Source: Kitasatospora sp. MAP5-34 (lineage in GTDB: Bacteria; Actinomycetota; Actinomycetes; Streptomycetales; Streptomycetaceae). Taken from it: DNA of 41,717 nt. Below the pieces are notes generated by a model. That model had not been told where the DNA came from. It did no database searches and was given only the letters and a program-made list of their open reading frames with translations. The position numbers and the translations under genes were made by a program. Position 1 is the stretch's first letter. The number at the start of each line of letters is the position of its first letter. Location: NCBI RefSeq assembly GCF_029894335.1, contig NZ_JARXZC010000051.1:1-41717 (forward strand), given 5' to 3'. Shown piece after piece: positions 17,441 through 26,365 of this stretch.

Positions 17441-18232
17441 ATGGCAGCAGTGCACGCCGATTCATTTGTCAGGGCCGGTGGGAATACCGGTCCTGAATTG
17501 CGGCTGGTGTGTTTTCCGCATGCCGGTGGTGCCCCCAGCTCCTTCCGGACCTGGGGCGACCGCCTGCCGGCCGGGCTGGAACTGCTGACCGCCTGCTACC
17601 CCGGGCGGCACAACCGCTTCGGCGAGCCGTACCTGACCAGGATGGATGCCCTCGCCGACCAGCTCGCCGAGTCCCTCCAGCCCTACCTGGACGTCCCGTT
17701 GGCACTCTTCGGCCACAGCATGGGCGCCGCCGTCGCCTATGAGGTGACACTCCGCCTGGAGCAGCGGTACGGCGTCCGCCCTCTCCGGCTCTTCGTCTCC
17801 GGCCACCCCTCGCCGCAGGTGCCGCAAGCGGTCGGCGACTGCCACACCGACCCCGAGGCGCTGCTCGACCGGGTCGACCGGCTGGGCAACTCGCTGGCCG
17901 GGCTGCTCGAGGTGCCCGAGCTGCGGGAGATCGCGCTCGCCACCCTGCAGGCCGACTACGAGCTGATCGAGACCTACCGGCCGGCCGCGCCCGCCCCGGT
18001 GGGCTGCCCGATGGTCGGGTACGTCGGCGACCAGGATGCCGACTGCTCGGCCGAGGACGTTCGCTCCTGGGCCGAACTGACCACCGGAGGCTTCGAGTTC
18101 CACTCCTTCCCCGGCGGGCACTTCTACCTGGAGCCGCACGAGCCCGAGCTGGTCCGGCACGTCGTCGGCCACCTGGCGGAAGACCTCCGGCTGCGCCTGG
18201 TGCCGAGTTCGCGCGGTGGTCGCGATGCATGA
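17441..18232 (+). CDS. Type II thioesterase (alpha/beta hydrolase)
   Basis: 263 residues, standard length for an NRPS/PKS type II thioesterase. CFPHAGGAPSSF at the oxyanion loop, GHSMG with nucleophile Ser93, an Asp region around GDQDADCS and GGHFYLEPH with the catalytic His are all present. It removes wrong or stalled acyl groups from carrier proteins. Start ATG has GGAGGAAATCAG upstream. It heads an operon that continues into the condensation protein (8-base overlap), and copy 3 of the shared motif lies 74 bases upstream. Because the NRPS ends in an unusual release region, this enzyme might also help in release. Confidence 0.95.
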   Translation: MAAVHADSFVRAGGNTGPELRLVCFPHAGGAPSSFRTWGDRLPAGLELLTACYPGRHNRFGEPYLTRMDALADQLAESLQPYLDVPLALFGHSMGAAVAYEVTLRLEQRYGVRPLRLFVSGHPSPQVPQAVGDCHTDPEALLDRVDRLGNSLAGLLEVPELREIALATLQADYELIETYRPAAPAPVGCPMVGYVGDQDADCSAEDVRSWAELTTGGFEFHSFPGGHFYLEPHEPELVRHVVGHLAEDLRLRLVPSSRGGRDA

Positions 18233-19604
18233 CCCGCACGCGCTCTCGCAGAACCAGCAGGCCCAGTGGTTCCTGCACCAACTGGCCCCCGGGTCCGCCG
18301 CGTACAACACGGGTGTCGCGGTGCGGATCCACTCCGCCGTCGACCTGCCCGCGCTCGAGCGGGCGGTCCGTGAACTCGGCCGGCGGCACGACATGCTGCG
18401 CTCGGTCTTCGGCGCGCAGGACGGCACCCCGGTGCGGTCGGTCCGGCCCGAGAGCTCAGCTGGGCTGACGATCCGTCAGATCGGTGTCCAGGGCGACCTG
18501 GACGCCGCCGTACGGGCCTCGCTGCTCGAACCGTTCGCGCTGGAGAGCGGTGCCTTTCGTTTCGTCCTGCACTCCCGGACGCCCGAGGACGCGGTCCTGC
18601 TGATCGCCGGGCACCACATCGCCACCGACGCCGCCTCTGACTCCGTTCTGCTGGCCGATCTGCTCGACCTCTACCAGCGGTTCAGCACCGACGGGCTCAC
18701 CGGTCTGGAGCCGTTGGCGGACAGCTACGACGACTACGTGATCAAGGAGCGGAAGCTGCTCTCCTCGCCGCTCGGTGCGGTGCTGGAGAAGTACTGGCAG
18801 GAGCTCTGCCAGGGCTCCACCGCAGTCACGCTGCCGACCGACCGGCCGCGCCCGGCCCGTCAGTCGTTCACCGGTGAGACCTGCCGGGTGGTCGTTCCGG
18901 CCGAGCCGACCAGGCGGCTGACCCAGGTCGCGCTGGAGTCGGAGGTCTCCCCGTTCGCCTTCCTGCTCGGCGTGTTCCAGGGGGTGCTGTACCGGCACAC
19001 CCGGCAGGCCGACTTCATGATCGGCTGCCCGGTCACCACCCGGTTCAGCTCGCGCTCGCGCAGCCTGGTCGGCAACTACATCAACACCATCGTCTTCCGC
19101 GCCCGGTTCGGCTCGGACACCACCTTCCGCCAGGCGGCGGTGGAGGCCAACAAGCAGGTGAAGAAGGCGATGGCCGGCCTGCGCTACCCGTTCGCGCACC
19201 TCGCCCGGTCCCTCGCCGCCACCCGCGAGGCCGGTCAGTCGACGGTCTACCAGATCACCTTCAACATGCTCGCGACGGCGCACCTGCCGACCGCGCTGCA
19301 ACCGGTGCTCGACACCACCACCGACGACCGCCGCACCGATTACGCCGGTCTCCGGCTCTCCGCCTTCCGGCTGCCGCAGCAGGAGGGCCAGGTCGACCTC
19401 GGCGTCGACGTGCTGCAGACCGAGGACGCTCTCGCGGTGGACTTCCGTTACGACAGCGCGCTGTTCGAGCGGGAGACCATCGAGCAGTTCGCCGCGCACT
19501 TCGTCCGGGCGGTGGACCTGGCCACCGCCCGACCGGACGGCACCATCGCGCGCGCCCGGATCTGGGGCCGCACCGAAGCCCGCACCGCAGCCCGCGCCCG
19601 ATGA
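18225..19604 (+). CDS. Stand-alone condensation domain protein
   Basis: 459 residues containing one NRPS condensation domain and nothing else. LSQNQQAQWFLHQLAPGSAAYN is the first core motif. The active-site motif reads HHIATDA from residue 130: both His and the Asp are present, but Gly is Ala. VGNYINTIVFR and a C-terminal DFRYDSALFERE follow. Next to FAAL, dehydrogenase and ACP genes, it is a good candidate for N-acylation of the first amino acid or a later acylation in trans. I chose ATG 18225, overlapping the thioesterase stop; GTG 18216 is possible. Confidence 0.88.
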   Translation: MHDPHALSQNQQAQWFLHQLAPGSAAYNTGVAVRIHSAVDLPALERAVRELGRRHDMLRSVFGAQDGTPVRSVRPESSAGLTIRQIGVQGDLDAAVRASLLEPFALESGAFRFVLHSRTPEDAVLLIAGHHIATDAASDSVLLADLLDLYQRFSTDGLTGLEPLADSYDDYVIKERKLLSSPLGAVLEKYWQELCQGSTAVTLPTDRPRPARQSFTGETCRVVVPAEPTRRLTQVALESEVSPFAFLLGVFQGVLYRHTRQADFMIGCPVTTRFSSRSRSLVGNYINTIVFRARFGSDTTFRQAAVEANKQVKKAMAGLRYPFAHLARSLAATREAGQSTVYQITFNMLATAHLPTALQPVLDTTTDDRRTDYAGLRLSAFRLPQQEGQVDLGVDVLQTEDALAVDFRYDSALFERETIEQFAAHFVRAVDLATARPDGTIARARIWGRTEARTAARAR

Positions 19605-19630
19605 CCGGCGCCCACCCCGCCCATCCCAGC

Positions 19631-19680
19631 CCCGCCCATCGTCACCCGCCCGAGTTGCGCCGCCCCGCCCATCGTCACCC
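19631..19680 (+). repeat. 17-bp direct repeat before the FAAL gene
   Basis: CCCGCCCATCGTCACCC occurs at 19631-19647 and 19664-19680, within a CG-rich stretch between the condensation gene and the FAAL. Translated, it gives a His/Pro-rich leader, an argument for starting the FAAL at 19724. Confidence 0.7.
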
Positions 19681-19723
19681 CGATCTGCGCCACCCCGACC
19701 TCCGCCGAAAGGAGTCCACGGCC

Positions 19724-21511
19724 GTGTCCGAAACCATCGTGGACCGGATCTCCAGCCACGCCCGCGAGTTGTCCGCCAAGGACGCGGTCGTCTTCGCCCA
19801 GACCCGAGTCGGCGGCCTGGCGACCGATTCGCTCAGCTACGCGGAACTCGACCTGCAGGCCCGCGCGTTGGCCGGCCTGCTGCGCAGCCGCTGCGCCGAG
19901 GGCGACCGCGTGCTGCTGCTCTACCCGACCGGCCTGGACTTCGTGAAGGCGCTGATCGGCTGCCAGTACGCGGGCATGGTGGCCGTACCCGCACCGGTGC
20001 CGGAGAGCAGCGGCCGCCAGGACACCCGGACGGGCGGCATCGCCCGGGACGCCGGAGCCACCCTGGTGCTCACCGACGCCCGGCGGCTGCCCGAGATCAC
20101 CGAGTTCCTGCGGGGCGAGGGTCTGGCCGAGCTGCCGGTGGCGGCCACCGACGAGTGGGAGCCGGCCGACCTGGAAGCCGCCGCAGCCGGCTGGACGCCC
20201 CCCGTGCTCACCCCCGAGAGCGTCTCGATCCTGCAGTACACCTCCGGCTCGACCAGCGATCCCAAGGGCGTTGTGGTGACGCACGGTTCGCTGATGCACA
20301 ACCTCGGCCTGATCCAGCGCTCGGTCGGCTCCGACCAGGACACCCGGATCTGCACGTGGCTGCCGCACTACCACGACATGGGTCTGATCGGCACGCTGCT
20401 CGCACCGCTGCACACGGGCTCGCTGATCGTGCTGCTCTCCCCCACCGACTTCCTGCGCCGCCCGAGGCTCTGGCTGGAGCTGATCCAGGAGTACCGGATC
20501 GACTTCACCACGGCGCCCAACTTCGCCTACGACCTGCTCTCCCGGACCGTCACCGACGAGCAGCTCGCCCGGCTCGACCTGTCGACCCTGCGGGTCGCGC
20601 TCAACGGCTCGGAGCCGGTGAACGCCGGCACGCTGCTCCGGTTCGCCGAGCGGTTCGCCGCCGCCGGGTTCCGGGCCGAGGCGCTCAAGCCCTGCTACGG
20701 CATGGCCGAGACCACCCTGTTCATCACCGGGACCCCGCCGGACCGTGGCCCGGTGATGGCCCGGTTCGACGCCGCCGCGCTGGAGGCGCACACCCTCACC
20801 CCCGGCGACGAGAGCGCCCCGCTGCTGGTCAGCAGCGGCCCGGAGTCCGAGCTGGATGTCCTGGTGGTCGCCCCGGACACCCACGAGGTGCTGCCGGACG
20901 GCGGCGTCGGCGAGATCTGGGTGCGCGGCGCCAGCCTCGCCGCCGGGTACTGGCAGCGTCCCGAGGAGACCGCGCACTCGTTCCGGGCCGTCACCGCCAC
21001 GGGGGAGGCCGGCTTCCTGCGCACCGGCGACCTCGGCGCGGTGTACCAGGGCGAGCTGTTCGTGACCGGCCGGCTCAAGGACATGCTGATCATCCGGGGC
21101 CGCAACCTCTACCCGCACGACATCGAGCGGATGGTCGCCGACCTGCACGAATCCTTCCAGGGCCTGCAGGGCAGCGTCTGCGCGGTGCAGTCCGCCCCGG
21201 GGTCGGCACATGAGGAGCTGGTGGTCATGCAGGAGCTCCGGCCCCGCCGGGGCGAGCCCGCCGACCTGCCCGAACTCTCCCGCCAGGTACGCGCCGAACT
21301 CGCCGAGCGGCTCGGCGTACGCGTCTCCAACCTGGTCTTCCTGCGCCCGGGCCAGGTCAAGCGCACCACCAGCGGCAAGGTCCGCCGCTCCGTGATGCGC
21401 GAGCTGTTCCTCGCAGGCGGGTTGAAGACCCTGCACGAGGACCTCGACGCCGAGATCAGCCGCCGCTACCGGCCCGAGCCGGTGGCCGCCGGGCAGGGGG
21501 CACCGGCATGA
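19724..21511 (+). CDS. Fatty acyl-AMP ligase (FAAL)
   Basis: 595 residues, the usual length for a FAAL. LQYTSGSTSDPKGVVVTH (ATP loop), WLPHYHDMGLIG, LNGSEPV, CYGMAETTLF, RTGDLG and GRLKDMLIIRGRNLYPHDIE are all typical of FAALs, which make acyl-AMP and load the acyl group onto an ACP rather than CoA. GTG 19724 is the likely start because AAAGGAG lies 9 bases upstream; ATG 19601 would overlap the previous stop but gives a repetitive leader. It overlaps the next gene (ATGA). It most likely loads the ACP at 25125 and supplies the fatty acid of a lipopeptide. Confidence 0.94.
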   Translation: MSETIVDRISSHARELSAKDAVVFAQTRVGGLATDSLSYAELDLQARALAGLLRSRCAEGDRVLLLYPTGLDFVKALIGCQYAGMVAVPAPVPESSGRQDTRTGGIARDAGATLVLTDARRLPEITEFLRGEGLAELPVAATDEWEPADLEAAAAGWTPPVLTPESVSILQYTSGSTSDPKGVVVTHGSLMHNLGLIQRSVGSDQDTRICTWLPHYHDMGLIGTLLAPLHTGSLIVLLSPTDFLRRPRLWLELIQEYRIDFTTAPNFAYDLLSRTVTDEQLARLDLSTLRVALNGSEPVNAGTLLRFAERFAAAGFRAEALKPCYGMAETTLFITGTPPDRGPVMARFDAAALEAHTLTPGDESAPLLVSSGPESELDVLVVAPDTHEVLPDGGVGEIWVRGASLAAGYWQRPEETAHSFRAVTATGEAGFLRTGDLGAVYQGELFVTGRLKDMLIIRGRNLYPHDIERMVADLHESFQGLQGSVCAVQSAPGSAHEELVVMQELRPRRGEPADLPELSRQVRAELAERLGVRVSNLVFLRPGQVKRTTSGKVRRSVMRELFLAGGLKTLHEDLDAEISRRYRPEPVAAGQGAPA

Positions 21512-23301
21512 GGTACGGCCCGTACGCCGCGGCCGCCCGGCTCGACGAACGCCTCGGTGACCCGCAGGACGACGGCCGGCTGTTCTCCTACGCCCGCTGC
21601 GCCGCCCTGGACGAGGGCGAGGAGTTCCCGCTCGAGATCTGCCGCGAGCTGGACTTCCTCGGGCTGCCCCGGGCCTACGTCCCGGTGGAGTACGGCGGCA
21701 CGCTGCTCGGCTACGACGAGGCGTTGCAGCTGATGCGGGTGGTCGCCCGGCGCGATCTGACGGTGGCGATCGGGCACGGCAAGACCTTCCTCGGCGCGGT
21801 CTCGGTCTGGACCAGCGGCGACGCCGAACAGGCCCGCCGACTCGGGGCCGAGATCGCCGGCGGGACCATCGTCTCCTGGGGTCTCACCGAGCGGGACCAC
21901 GGCAGTGACCTACTGGCCGGCGAGGTCCGGGCGGTCCCCGGACCGGACGGCTCCGGCTACCGGCTCAGCGGCGAGAAGTGGCTGATCAACAACGCCACCC
22001 GGGGCCACCAGCTGTGCGTGCTCGCCCGCACCGACACCTCGGGCGGGCCGCGCGGCTTCAGCATCCTGCTGGTGGACCGGCGCACGCTCGACCCCGCGAG
22101 CCACCGCCCGCTGCCCGCTGTCGCCCTGCACGGCATCCGTGGCGCGGACATCAGCGGCGTCGCGTTCACCGACGCCGCCGTCCCGGCCACCGCTCTGGTG
22201 GGCACCGAAGGCGGCGGTCTGGAAATCGTGCTGAAGAGCCTGCAGCTCACCCGTACCCTGTGCGCCTCGCTCTCGCTCGGTGCCGCCGACCAGGCGCTCG
22301 GCCTGGCCGTGGACTACGCCAACGAGCGGCACAACTTCGGCCGCCCGCTGGTCGACCTGCCGCAGACCCGGCGACTGCTCACCGAGTCCTACGCCGACCT
22401 GCTGCTCGCCGAGGCGGTCACGCTGGTCGCCGGACGGGCGATCAACGCGCTCACCGGGGAACTCTCGGTCAGCTCCGCGATCACCAAGTACTTCGTGCCG
22501 ACACTGGTCGACCGGATGTTCCCCCGGCTGGCCAAGGTGCTCGGTTCACGCGCCCTGCTGGTCGGCGACACCTACCGCCACGGGCGGTTCCAGAAGGTGC
22601 AGCGCGACCACCGGATCGTCGGGATCTTCGACGGCAGCACCATGGTCAACCTGCACTCGCTGGTCAACCAGTTCCCCGCTCTGGTGCGCGGCTACCGGCG
22701 CGGCAGGGTGGACCTGGCCGGCCTGCAGGCCGCCGCCACGCTCGAGGAGCCACTGGGCGCCTTCGACCGGACTCGCCTGGAACTGGTCTCGCGGCCGGGT
22801 TCCAGCCCGGTACAGGCCCTGCCGCTCGCCGTCGAGGAACTGTGCGAACTCGCCGAGGCCGGTGAAGTCGGCACTGTGGTCGGCACGTTGGCGACGGAGC
22901 TGCGGGCGGCCACGGACCGCCTGATCGAGCAGATGGCCGGCCATCGCCCCACCGCGCTGGACGTCCCCGCCGAGGTGTTCGCCCTCGCCGAGAGCTACGC
23001 GGCCTGCTTCGCCGCCGCCGCCGCGATCCAGCTCTGGCTGCGCAACCGCAAGGCCTTCGGCAGCGACGAACTCCGGCACTCCGGGCTCCAGAACTCCGAA
23101 CTCCGGCACTCCGAACTCTGGTACTCCGGGCTCTGGTTGGAGGCGGCGCTGACCCGCGCGCTGGCACTGGTCGACCCGACCCTGCGGACCGAGCTGTCCG
23201 GCGAGGTGTTCGACCGGCTCGCCGTACCCCTGTTCGCCCAGCACGCGTCCGGCCGGCTGCTCTCGCTGCTGCCCTACCCGGGCGAGGAGGAGTCCGCATG
23301 A
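21508..23301 (+). CDS. Acyl-CoA dehydrogenase-like protein 1 (lipid tail desaturase candidate)
   Basis: 597 residues, longer than classic 380-residue enzymes. An acyl-CoA dehydrogenase core (about 20-400) includes SWGLTERDHGSDL and GEKWLINNATRG, FAD-domain signatures, with a C-terminal helical extension. The catalytic-base region, usually IYEGT, reads IFDGST, so the expected Glu is Asp375. Similar proteins in lipopeptide clusters introduce double bonds into ACP-bound fatty acids. It is coupled to the FAAL and to the second dehydrogenase by ATGA overlaps. A Ser/Leu/Trp minisatellite (23066-23137) encodes an insertion near residues 520-543. Confidence 0.9.
   Translation: MRYGPYAAAARLDERLGDPQDDGRLFSYARCAALDEGEEFPLEICRELDFLGLPRAYVPVEYGGTLLGYDEALQLMRVVARRDLTVAIGHGKTFLGAVSVWTSGDAEQARRLGAEIAGGTIVSWGLTERDHGSDLLAGEVRAVPGPDGSGYRLSGEKWLINNATRGHQLCVLARTDTSGGPRGFSILLVDRRTLDPASHRPLPAVALHGIRGADISGVAFTDAAVPATALVGTEGGGLEIVLKSLQLTRTLCASLSLGAADQALGLAVDYANERHNFGRPLVDLPQTRRLLTESYADLLLAEAVTLVAGRAINALTGELSVSSAITKYFVPTLVDRMFPRLAKVLGSRALLVGDTYRHGRFQKVQRDHRIVGIFDGSTMVNLHSLVNQFPALVRGYRRGRVDLAGLQAAATLEEPLGAFDRTRLELVSRPGSSPVQALPLAVEELCELAEAGEVGTVVGTLATELRAATDRLIEQMAGHRPTALDVPAEVFALAESYAACFAAAAAIQLWLRNRKAFGSDELRHSGLQNSELRHSELWYSGLWLEAALTRALALVDPTLRTELSGEVFDRLAVPLFAQHASGRLLSLLPYPGEEESA
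23066..23137 (+). repeat. In-frame minisatellite in dehydrogenase 1
   Basis: Imperfect repeats of GAACTCCGGCACTCC encode alternating ELRHS, GLQNS, ELRHS, ELWYS and GLW. This 5-residue repeat interrupts the C-terminal helical part and is probably a variable insertion. Confidence 0.7.
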
Positions 23302-25043
23302 CCGCCATCGACGGCCACACCGCCGACCGCGCCGAAGAGGCCCTTCCCACTGGCTACTTGGACACCGCGCACCCCCTGGAGACCCGCTTCGGCGACCCGG
23401 ACGACCCCGACAACCCGGTCGGCTTCGCGGCCTTCCTACGAGCCGACGAACGCGGCGAACTCCTGCCCGCCGGGCGGAGCTTGCTGGACACCTACCAGCT
23501 CGGTGCCGAGTTCGTGCCGGCCGCGCACGGCGGACGGCTCCGGCAGGCCGACGAGCTGGCCCAGACCCTGCGCCCGGTGTTCCGGCGCGATGCGGCGCTC
23601 GGCCTCGGCCACGGCGCGATCAAGCTGATCGCCTCCGCCACCGTCTGGTCCACCGCGAGCACCGACCATCAGCGTTGGCTCGCCCAGGTCCTGCTGCGTG
23701 GCGGCCAAGCAGCCGGCGCCTACACCGAGTTGGCCTCCGGCCACGACCTCACCAGGTCCACGGTGCGGGCCACCCGGGACGGCACGCAGTACCGGCTGAC
23801 CGGCAGCAAGGAGGTCATCAACAACGTCAACCGGGCCGACAGCGTCACCCTGCTGGCCCGCACCGGCGACGGCTCCGGCAGCCGGGACCACTCACTGCTG
23901 CTGCTCGACATGAGCACCGTGCGACGGGACAGGCTGCGATTCCTGCCCAGGTTCCGCACCGCCGGGCTCCGTGCGGTACATCTCGGCGGCGTGGAGTTCC
24001 TGGACTGCCCGGTGCCCGCGTCGGCGGTGGTCGGCGAGCTGGGCGGCGCACTGGAGACGGTACTGCGGGCCTTCCAGGTCACCAAGGCCACGCTGACCGC
24101 CGCGACCGTCGGCTGTTTCGACACCCAGTTGCGCATGGTCACCCGGTTCGCCCTGGAGCGACGGCTCTACCACCGCTCGGTGGCCGAACTGCCGCACGTC
24201 AGGTCGGTGCTGGCGAACGCCTACGCCGATCTGCTGATCTCGGACTGTCTGAGCAGCACGGTCTGCCGCGCTCTGCACGTACTGCCGGGCCAGACCGCCG
24301 TGTACGCCCCCGCCACCAAGTACCTGGTGCCACTGCTGATCCAGGAGTCCGTGGACCAGCTGGCGACGGTACTCGGTGCACGATCCTTCCTGCGCGAAGG
24401 CCCGTACGGCATCTTCCAGAAGCACCTGCGCGACCTGCCGGTGGCCTCCCTCGCACACTCCGGCGCCACCGTCTGCCAAGCCACCGTCATTCCCCAACTG
24501 CCGCGCCTGGCCCGGCGCAGCTGGCTCTCCGGGCAGCAGCCGGCACCCGCGAGCCTGTTCCGGCTCGGCGCTCCGCTGCCCGAACTGGACTTCCGGCGGC
24601 TGGAGATCGCCGCAGGTGCCGAGGACAGCCTGCTCGCCGTGCTGCCCGACGCGGCCGCCGAGCTCCGGGCCGACCCTGAACTCGGCCCGCTCAGCGCCCG
24701 GTTGGTCACCGAGCTGGCCGCGCTCAAGGCAAGCTGCACCGCACTCGCTCCCCGCAATCGCACGCCGCTGGCGGAACCGATCGGCTTCGAACTCGCCGAG
24801 CGGTACAGCATCCTGCTCGCCGCGAGTGCCTGTCTCGGCGTCTGGCGGCACAACCAGGACCACCCGAACCCGTTCCTGCGCGACACCGCCTGGCTGGCCC
24901 TGGCACTGCGCCGGCTCACCGCCCGGCTCGGACTGCCGGTGCCGCCCGGCAGCGCGACTGCCGAGCAGCGCGTATTCACCGAACTCGTCACCCGGGAGCG
25001 GGAGAACCGCTCCTTCGATCTGGCCGGGCGCCTGCTCGCCTGA
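23298..25043 (+). CDS. Acyl-CoA dehydrogenase-like protein 2
   Basis: 581 residues, same overall layout as its upstream neighbour: TELASGHDLTRSTV and GSKEVINNVNRAD mark the flavin domain, then a helical core and a C-terminal extension. The segment aligned with IYEGT reads LAHSGAT, putting His387 where the catalytic Glu is expected, so it may work with a different base or as a partner subunit of protein 1. ATG 23298 overlaps the previous stop. A FAAL, two dehydrogenases and an ACP together recall clusters making mono- or di-unsaturated lipopeptides such as ramoplanin or enduracidin; the actual chain is unknown. Confidence 0.88.
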   Translation: MTAIDGHTADRAEEALPTGYLDTAHPLETRFGDPDDPDNPVGFAAFLRADERGELLPAGRSLLDTYQLGAEFVPAAHGGRLRQADELAQTLRPVFRRDAALGLGHGAIKLIASATVWSTASTDHQRWLAQVLLRGGQAAGAYTELASGHDLTRSTVRATRDGTQYRLTGSKEVINNVNRADSVTLLARTGDGSGSRDHSLLLLDMSTVRRDRLRFLPRFRTAGLRAVHLGGVEFLDCPVPASAVVGELGGALETVLRAFQVTKATLTAATVGCFDTQLRMVTRFALERRLYHRSVAELPHVRSVLANAYADLLISDCLSSTVCRALHVLPGQTAVYAPATKYLVPLLIQESVDQLATVLGARSFLREGPYGIFQKHLRDLPVASLAHSGATVCQATVIPQLPRLARRSWLSGQQPAPASLFRLGAPLPELDFRRLEIAAGAEDSLLAVLPDAAAELRADPELGPLSARLVTELAALKASCTALAPRNRTPLAEPIGFELAERYSILLAASACLGVWRHNQDHPNPFLRDTAWLALALRRLTARLGLPVPPGSATAEQRVFTELVTRERENRSFDLAGRLLA

Positions 25044-25082
25044 GCACACCCGGGTCCGTCACTCCGCCTCGCCTCTTCTCGC

Positions 25083-25107
25083 CTCACCTCACCTCACCTC
25101 ACCTCAC
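25083..25107 (+). repeat. CTCAC pentamer repeat
   Basis: Five perfect tandem CTCAC units directly before the GAAGGGAAC ribosome-binding region of the ACP gene. Likely replication slippage; it may affect ACP translation. Confidence 0.8.
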
Positions 25108-25124
25108 CGAAGGGAACTACCGTC

Positions 25125-25403
25125 ATGACCACGACCACCATCAGCTCCACCACCGAGATCCGCGACTGGCTGCGCGAGCGCGTGGCCTTCTATCTGGAGC
25201 GGCCGATCGAGGAGATCGACAGCGCCGCCCGGCTGGTTGAGTACGGTCTCGACTCGCTCTACGCCCTCACCCTCTGCGGCGACATCGAGGACGAGTTCGA
25301 CATCACCGTCCCGCCGACCCTGGCCTGGGACTTCCCGAGCGTGAACGCGATCGCCGAGCAGCTGCACGACCAGATCAGCGAGCAGCGGCTCGCCGACCGG
25401 TGA
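25125..25403 (+). CDS. Acyl carrier protein
   Basis: 92 residues with the phosphopantetheine site GLDSLYAL (Ser44) in an acidic four-helix ACP. The FAAL at 19724 is its likely loading enzyme, and the dehydrogenases its likely modifying enzymes; a condensation domain would then transfer the acyl group to the peptide. GAAGGGAAC upstream is a good binding site. It overlaps the next gene by GTGA, tying the ACP to a small membrane protein. Confidence 0.95.
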   Translation: MTTTTISSTTEIRDWLRERVAFYLERPIEEIDSAARLVEYGLDSLYALTLCGDIEDEFDITVPPTLAWDFPSVNAIAEQLHDQISEQRLADR

Positions 25404-25822
25404 ACCGTCGCCGGGCCTGGGGAGCCGTCATCGCGGTGGCGGTGGCGGTGGCACCGTGGATGCTCAGCCGCAGCTGGGAGCTTCCGGCCACCGTCACCGC
25501 ACACCACTGGACGAGGACCTGGATCGTCTTCGACTGCGTGCTGGCGAGCGGGCTGGCGCTCACCGGCTGGCTCGGCAGCCGGCGGGACCGGCGGGTGATG
25601 CCGGTCGGGGTGGTGAGCGGGACGCTGCTGCTCGTCGACGCCTGGGTCGACGTCTGCACCTCACCACCCGGGCTGGAGTTCCACCAAGCGGTGGTGGACG
25701 CGTTCTTCGAGCTGGCCGGGGCGGCGCTGTGCCTGCTCGTCGCCGGCCGGGGTGTAGCTAGCACCACCACGAATACGGGTGCCAGCGTTGACGACAGCGC
25801 TCGCCCGCTCCGGGATCGTTGA
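25400..25822 (+). CDS. Small 4-TM membrane protein, paralogue 2 of 3
   Basis: 140 residues with four TM segments. PWMLSRSWELPATVTAHHW and TLLLVDAWVDVCTS match paralogue 1 (11248) strongly. GTG 25400 overlaps the ACP stop, so it is translated with the lipid genes. The C-terminal 20 residues are polar. A His pair (AHHW) precedes a Trp-rich helix. Function unknown; its location suggests a role in a membrane step of the lipopeptide or in immunity. Confidence 0.8.
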   Translation: MNRRRAWGAVIAVAVAVAPWMLSRSWELPATVTAHHWTRTWIVFDCVLASGLALTGWLGSRRDRRVMPVGVVSGTLLLVDAWVDVCTSPPGLEFHQAVVDAFFELAGAALCLLVAGRGVASTTTNTGASVDDSARPLRDR

Positions 25823-25888
25823 TCGCACGCCACCGATCGCACGCACGAATCGTATGGCGGCACGGAGACACGACGAAGGGAGAAGCTC

Positions 25889-26365
25889 ATGCCGTACCTG
25901 GCGCACCGCTGGGCACCCCGGATCGTCATCCTCGGCGCCGTCGCGATGCTCCCGTGGATGGTCTACCTGGGCGTCGCGCTCCCCGACACCGTGCCCGCGC
26001 AGCACTGGCGACTGGCCTGGCTCGGACTGGATCTGGCCGGCCTGGGCACCCAGGGCGCCACCTGGTGGCTGTCCCACCGGCGTGATCGGCGCGCACTGCC
26101 GGTGGCCATCATGAACGCCACCCTGGTGGCGGCCAAGACCTGGTTCGGGATGTCCACCTCGCACTCCGGACACACCCTGCCCGGGCCACTGGTCCTCGAG
26201 GGCGCCCAGCTCTGGCTCGCAGCGTTCTCCCTGCTGCTCGCGGCCGCCCCCGTCACCTCCACCGCCCGGCCCGGCCGTTGGCCCCACCGCTCGCACAACA
26301 GCTCGCACGACAGCTCGCACCAAGACCTGCGAACCCGCATGTCCAGTTCTGGAGAATCACCGTGA
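25889..26365 (+). CDS. Small 4-TM membrane protein, paralogue 3 of 3
   Basis: 158 residues, four TM segments. PWMVYLGVALPDTVPAQHW matches the other two copies, and RRDRRALPV matches paralogue 2, but the VDAW-D motif has become AAKTWFG. The C-terminal tail is His/Ser-rich (SHNSSHDSSHQD). ATG 25889 has GGGAGAAG upstream, and the stop overlaps the methyltransferase start (GTGA). Divergence of the motif suggests a changed role. Confidence 0.78.
   Translation: MPYLAHRWAPRIVILGAVAMLPWMVYLGVALPDTVPAQHWRLAWLGLDLAGLGTQGATWWLSHRRDRRALPVAIMNATLVAAKTWFGMSTSHSGHTLPGPLVLEGAQLWLAAFSLLLAAAPVTSTARPGRWPHRSHNSSHDSSHQDLRTRMSSSGESP

Noticed and set aside
19601..19723. N-terminal extension of the FAAL
   Set aside because: His/Pro repeat leader; the GTG at 19724 has a strong AAAGGAG at the right distance.
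19448..21436. 662-codon minus-strand frame
   Set aside because: Antisense shadow of the FAAL gene.
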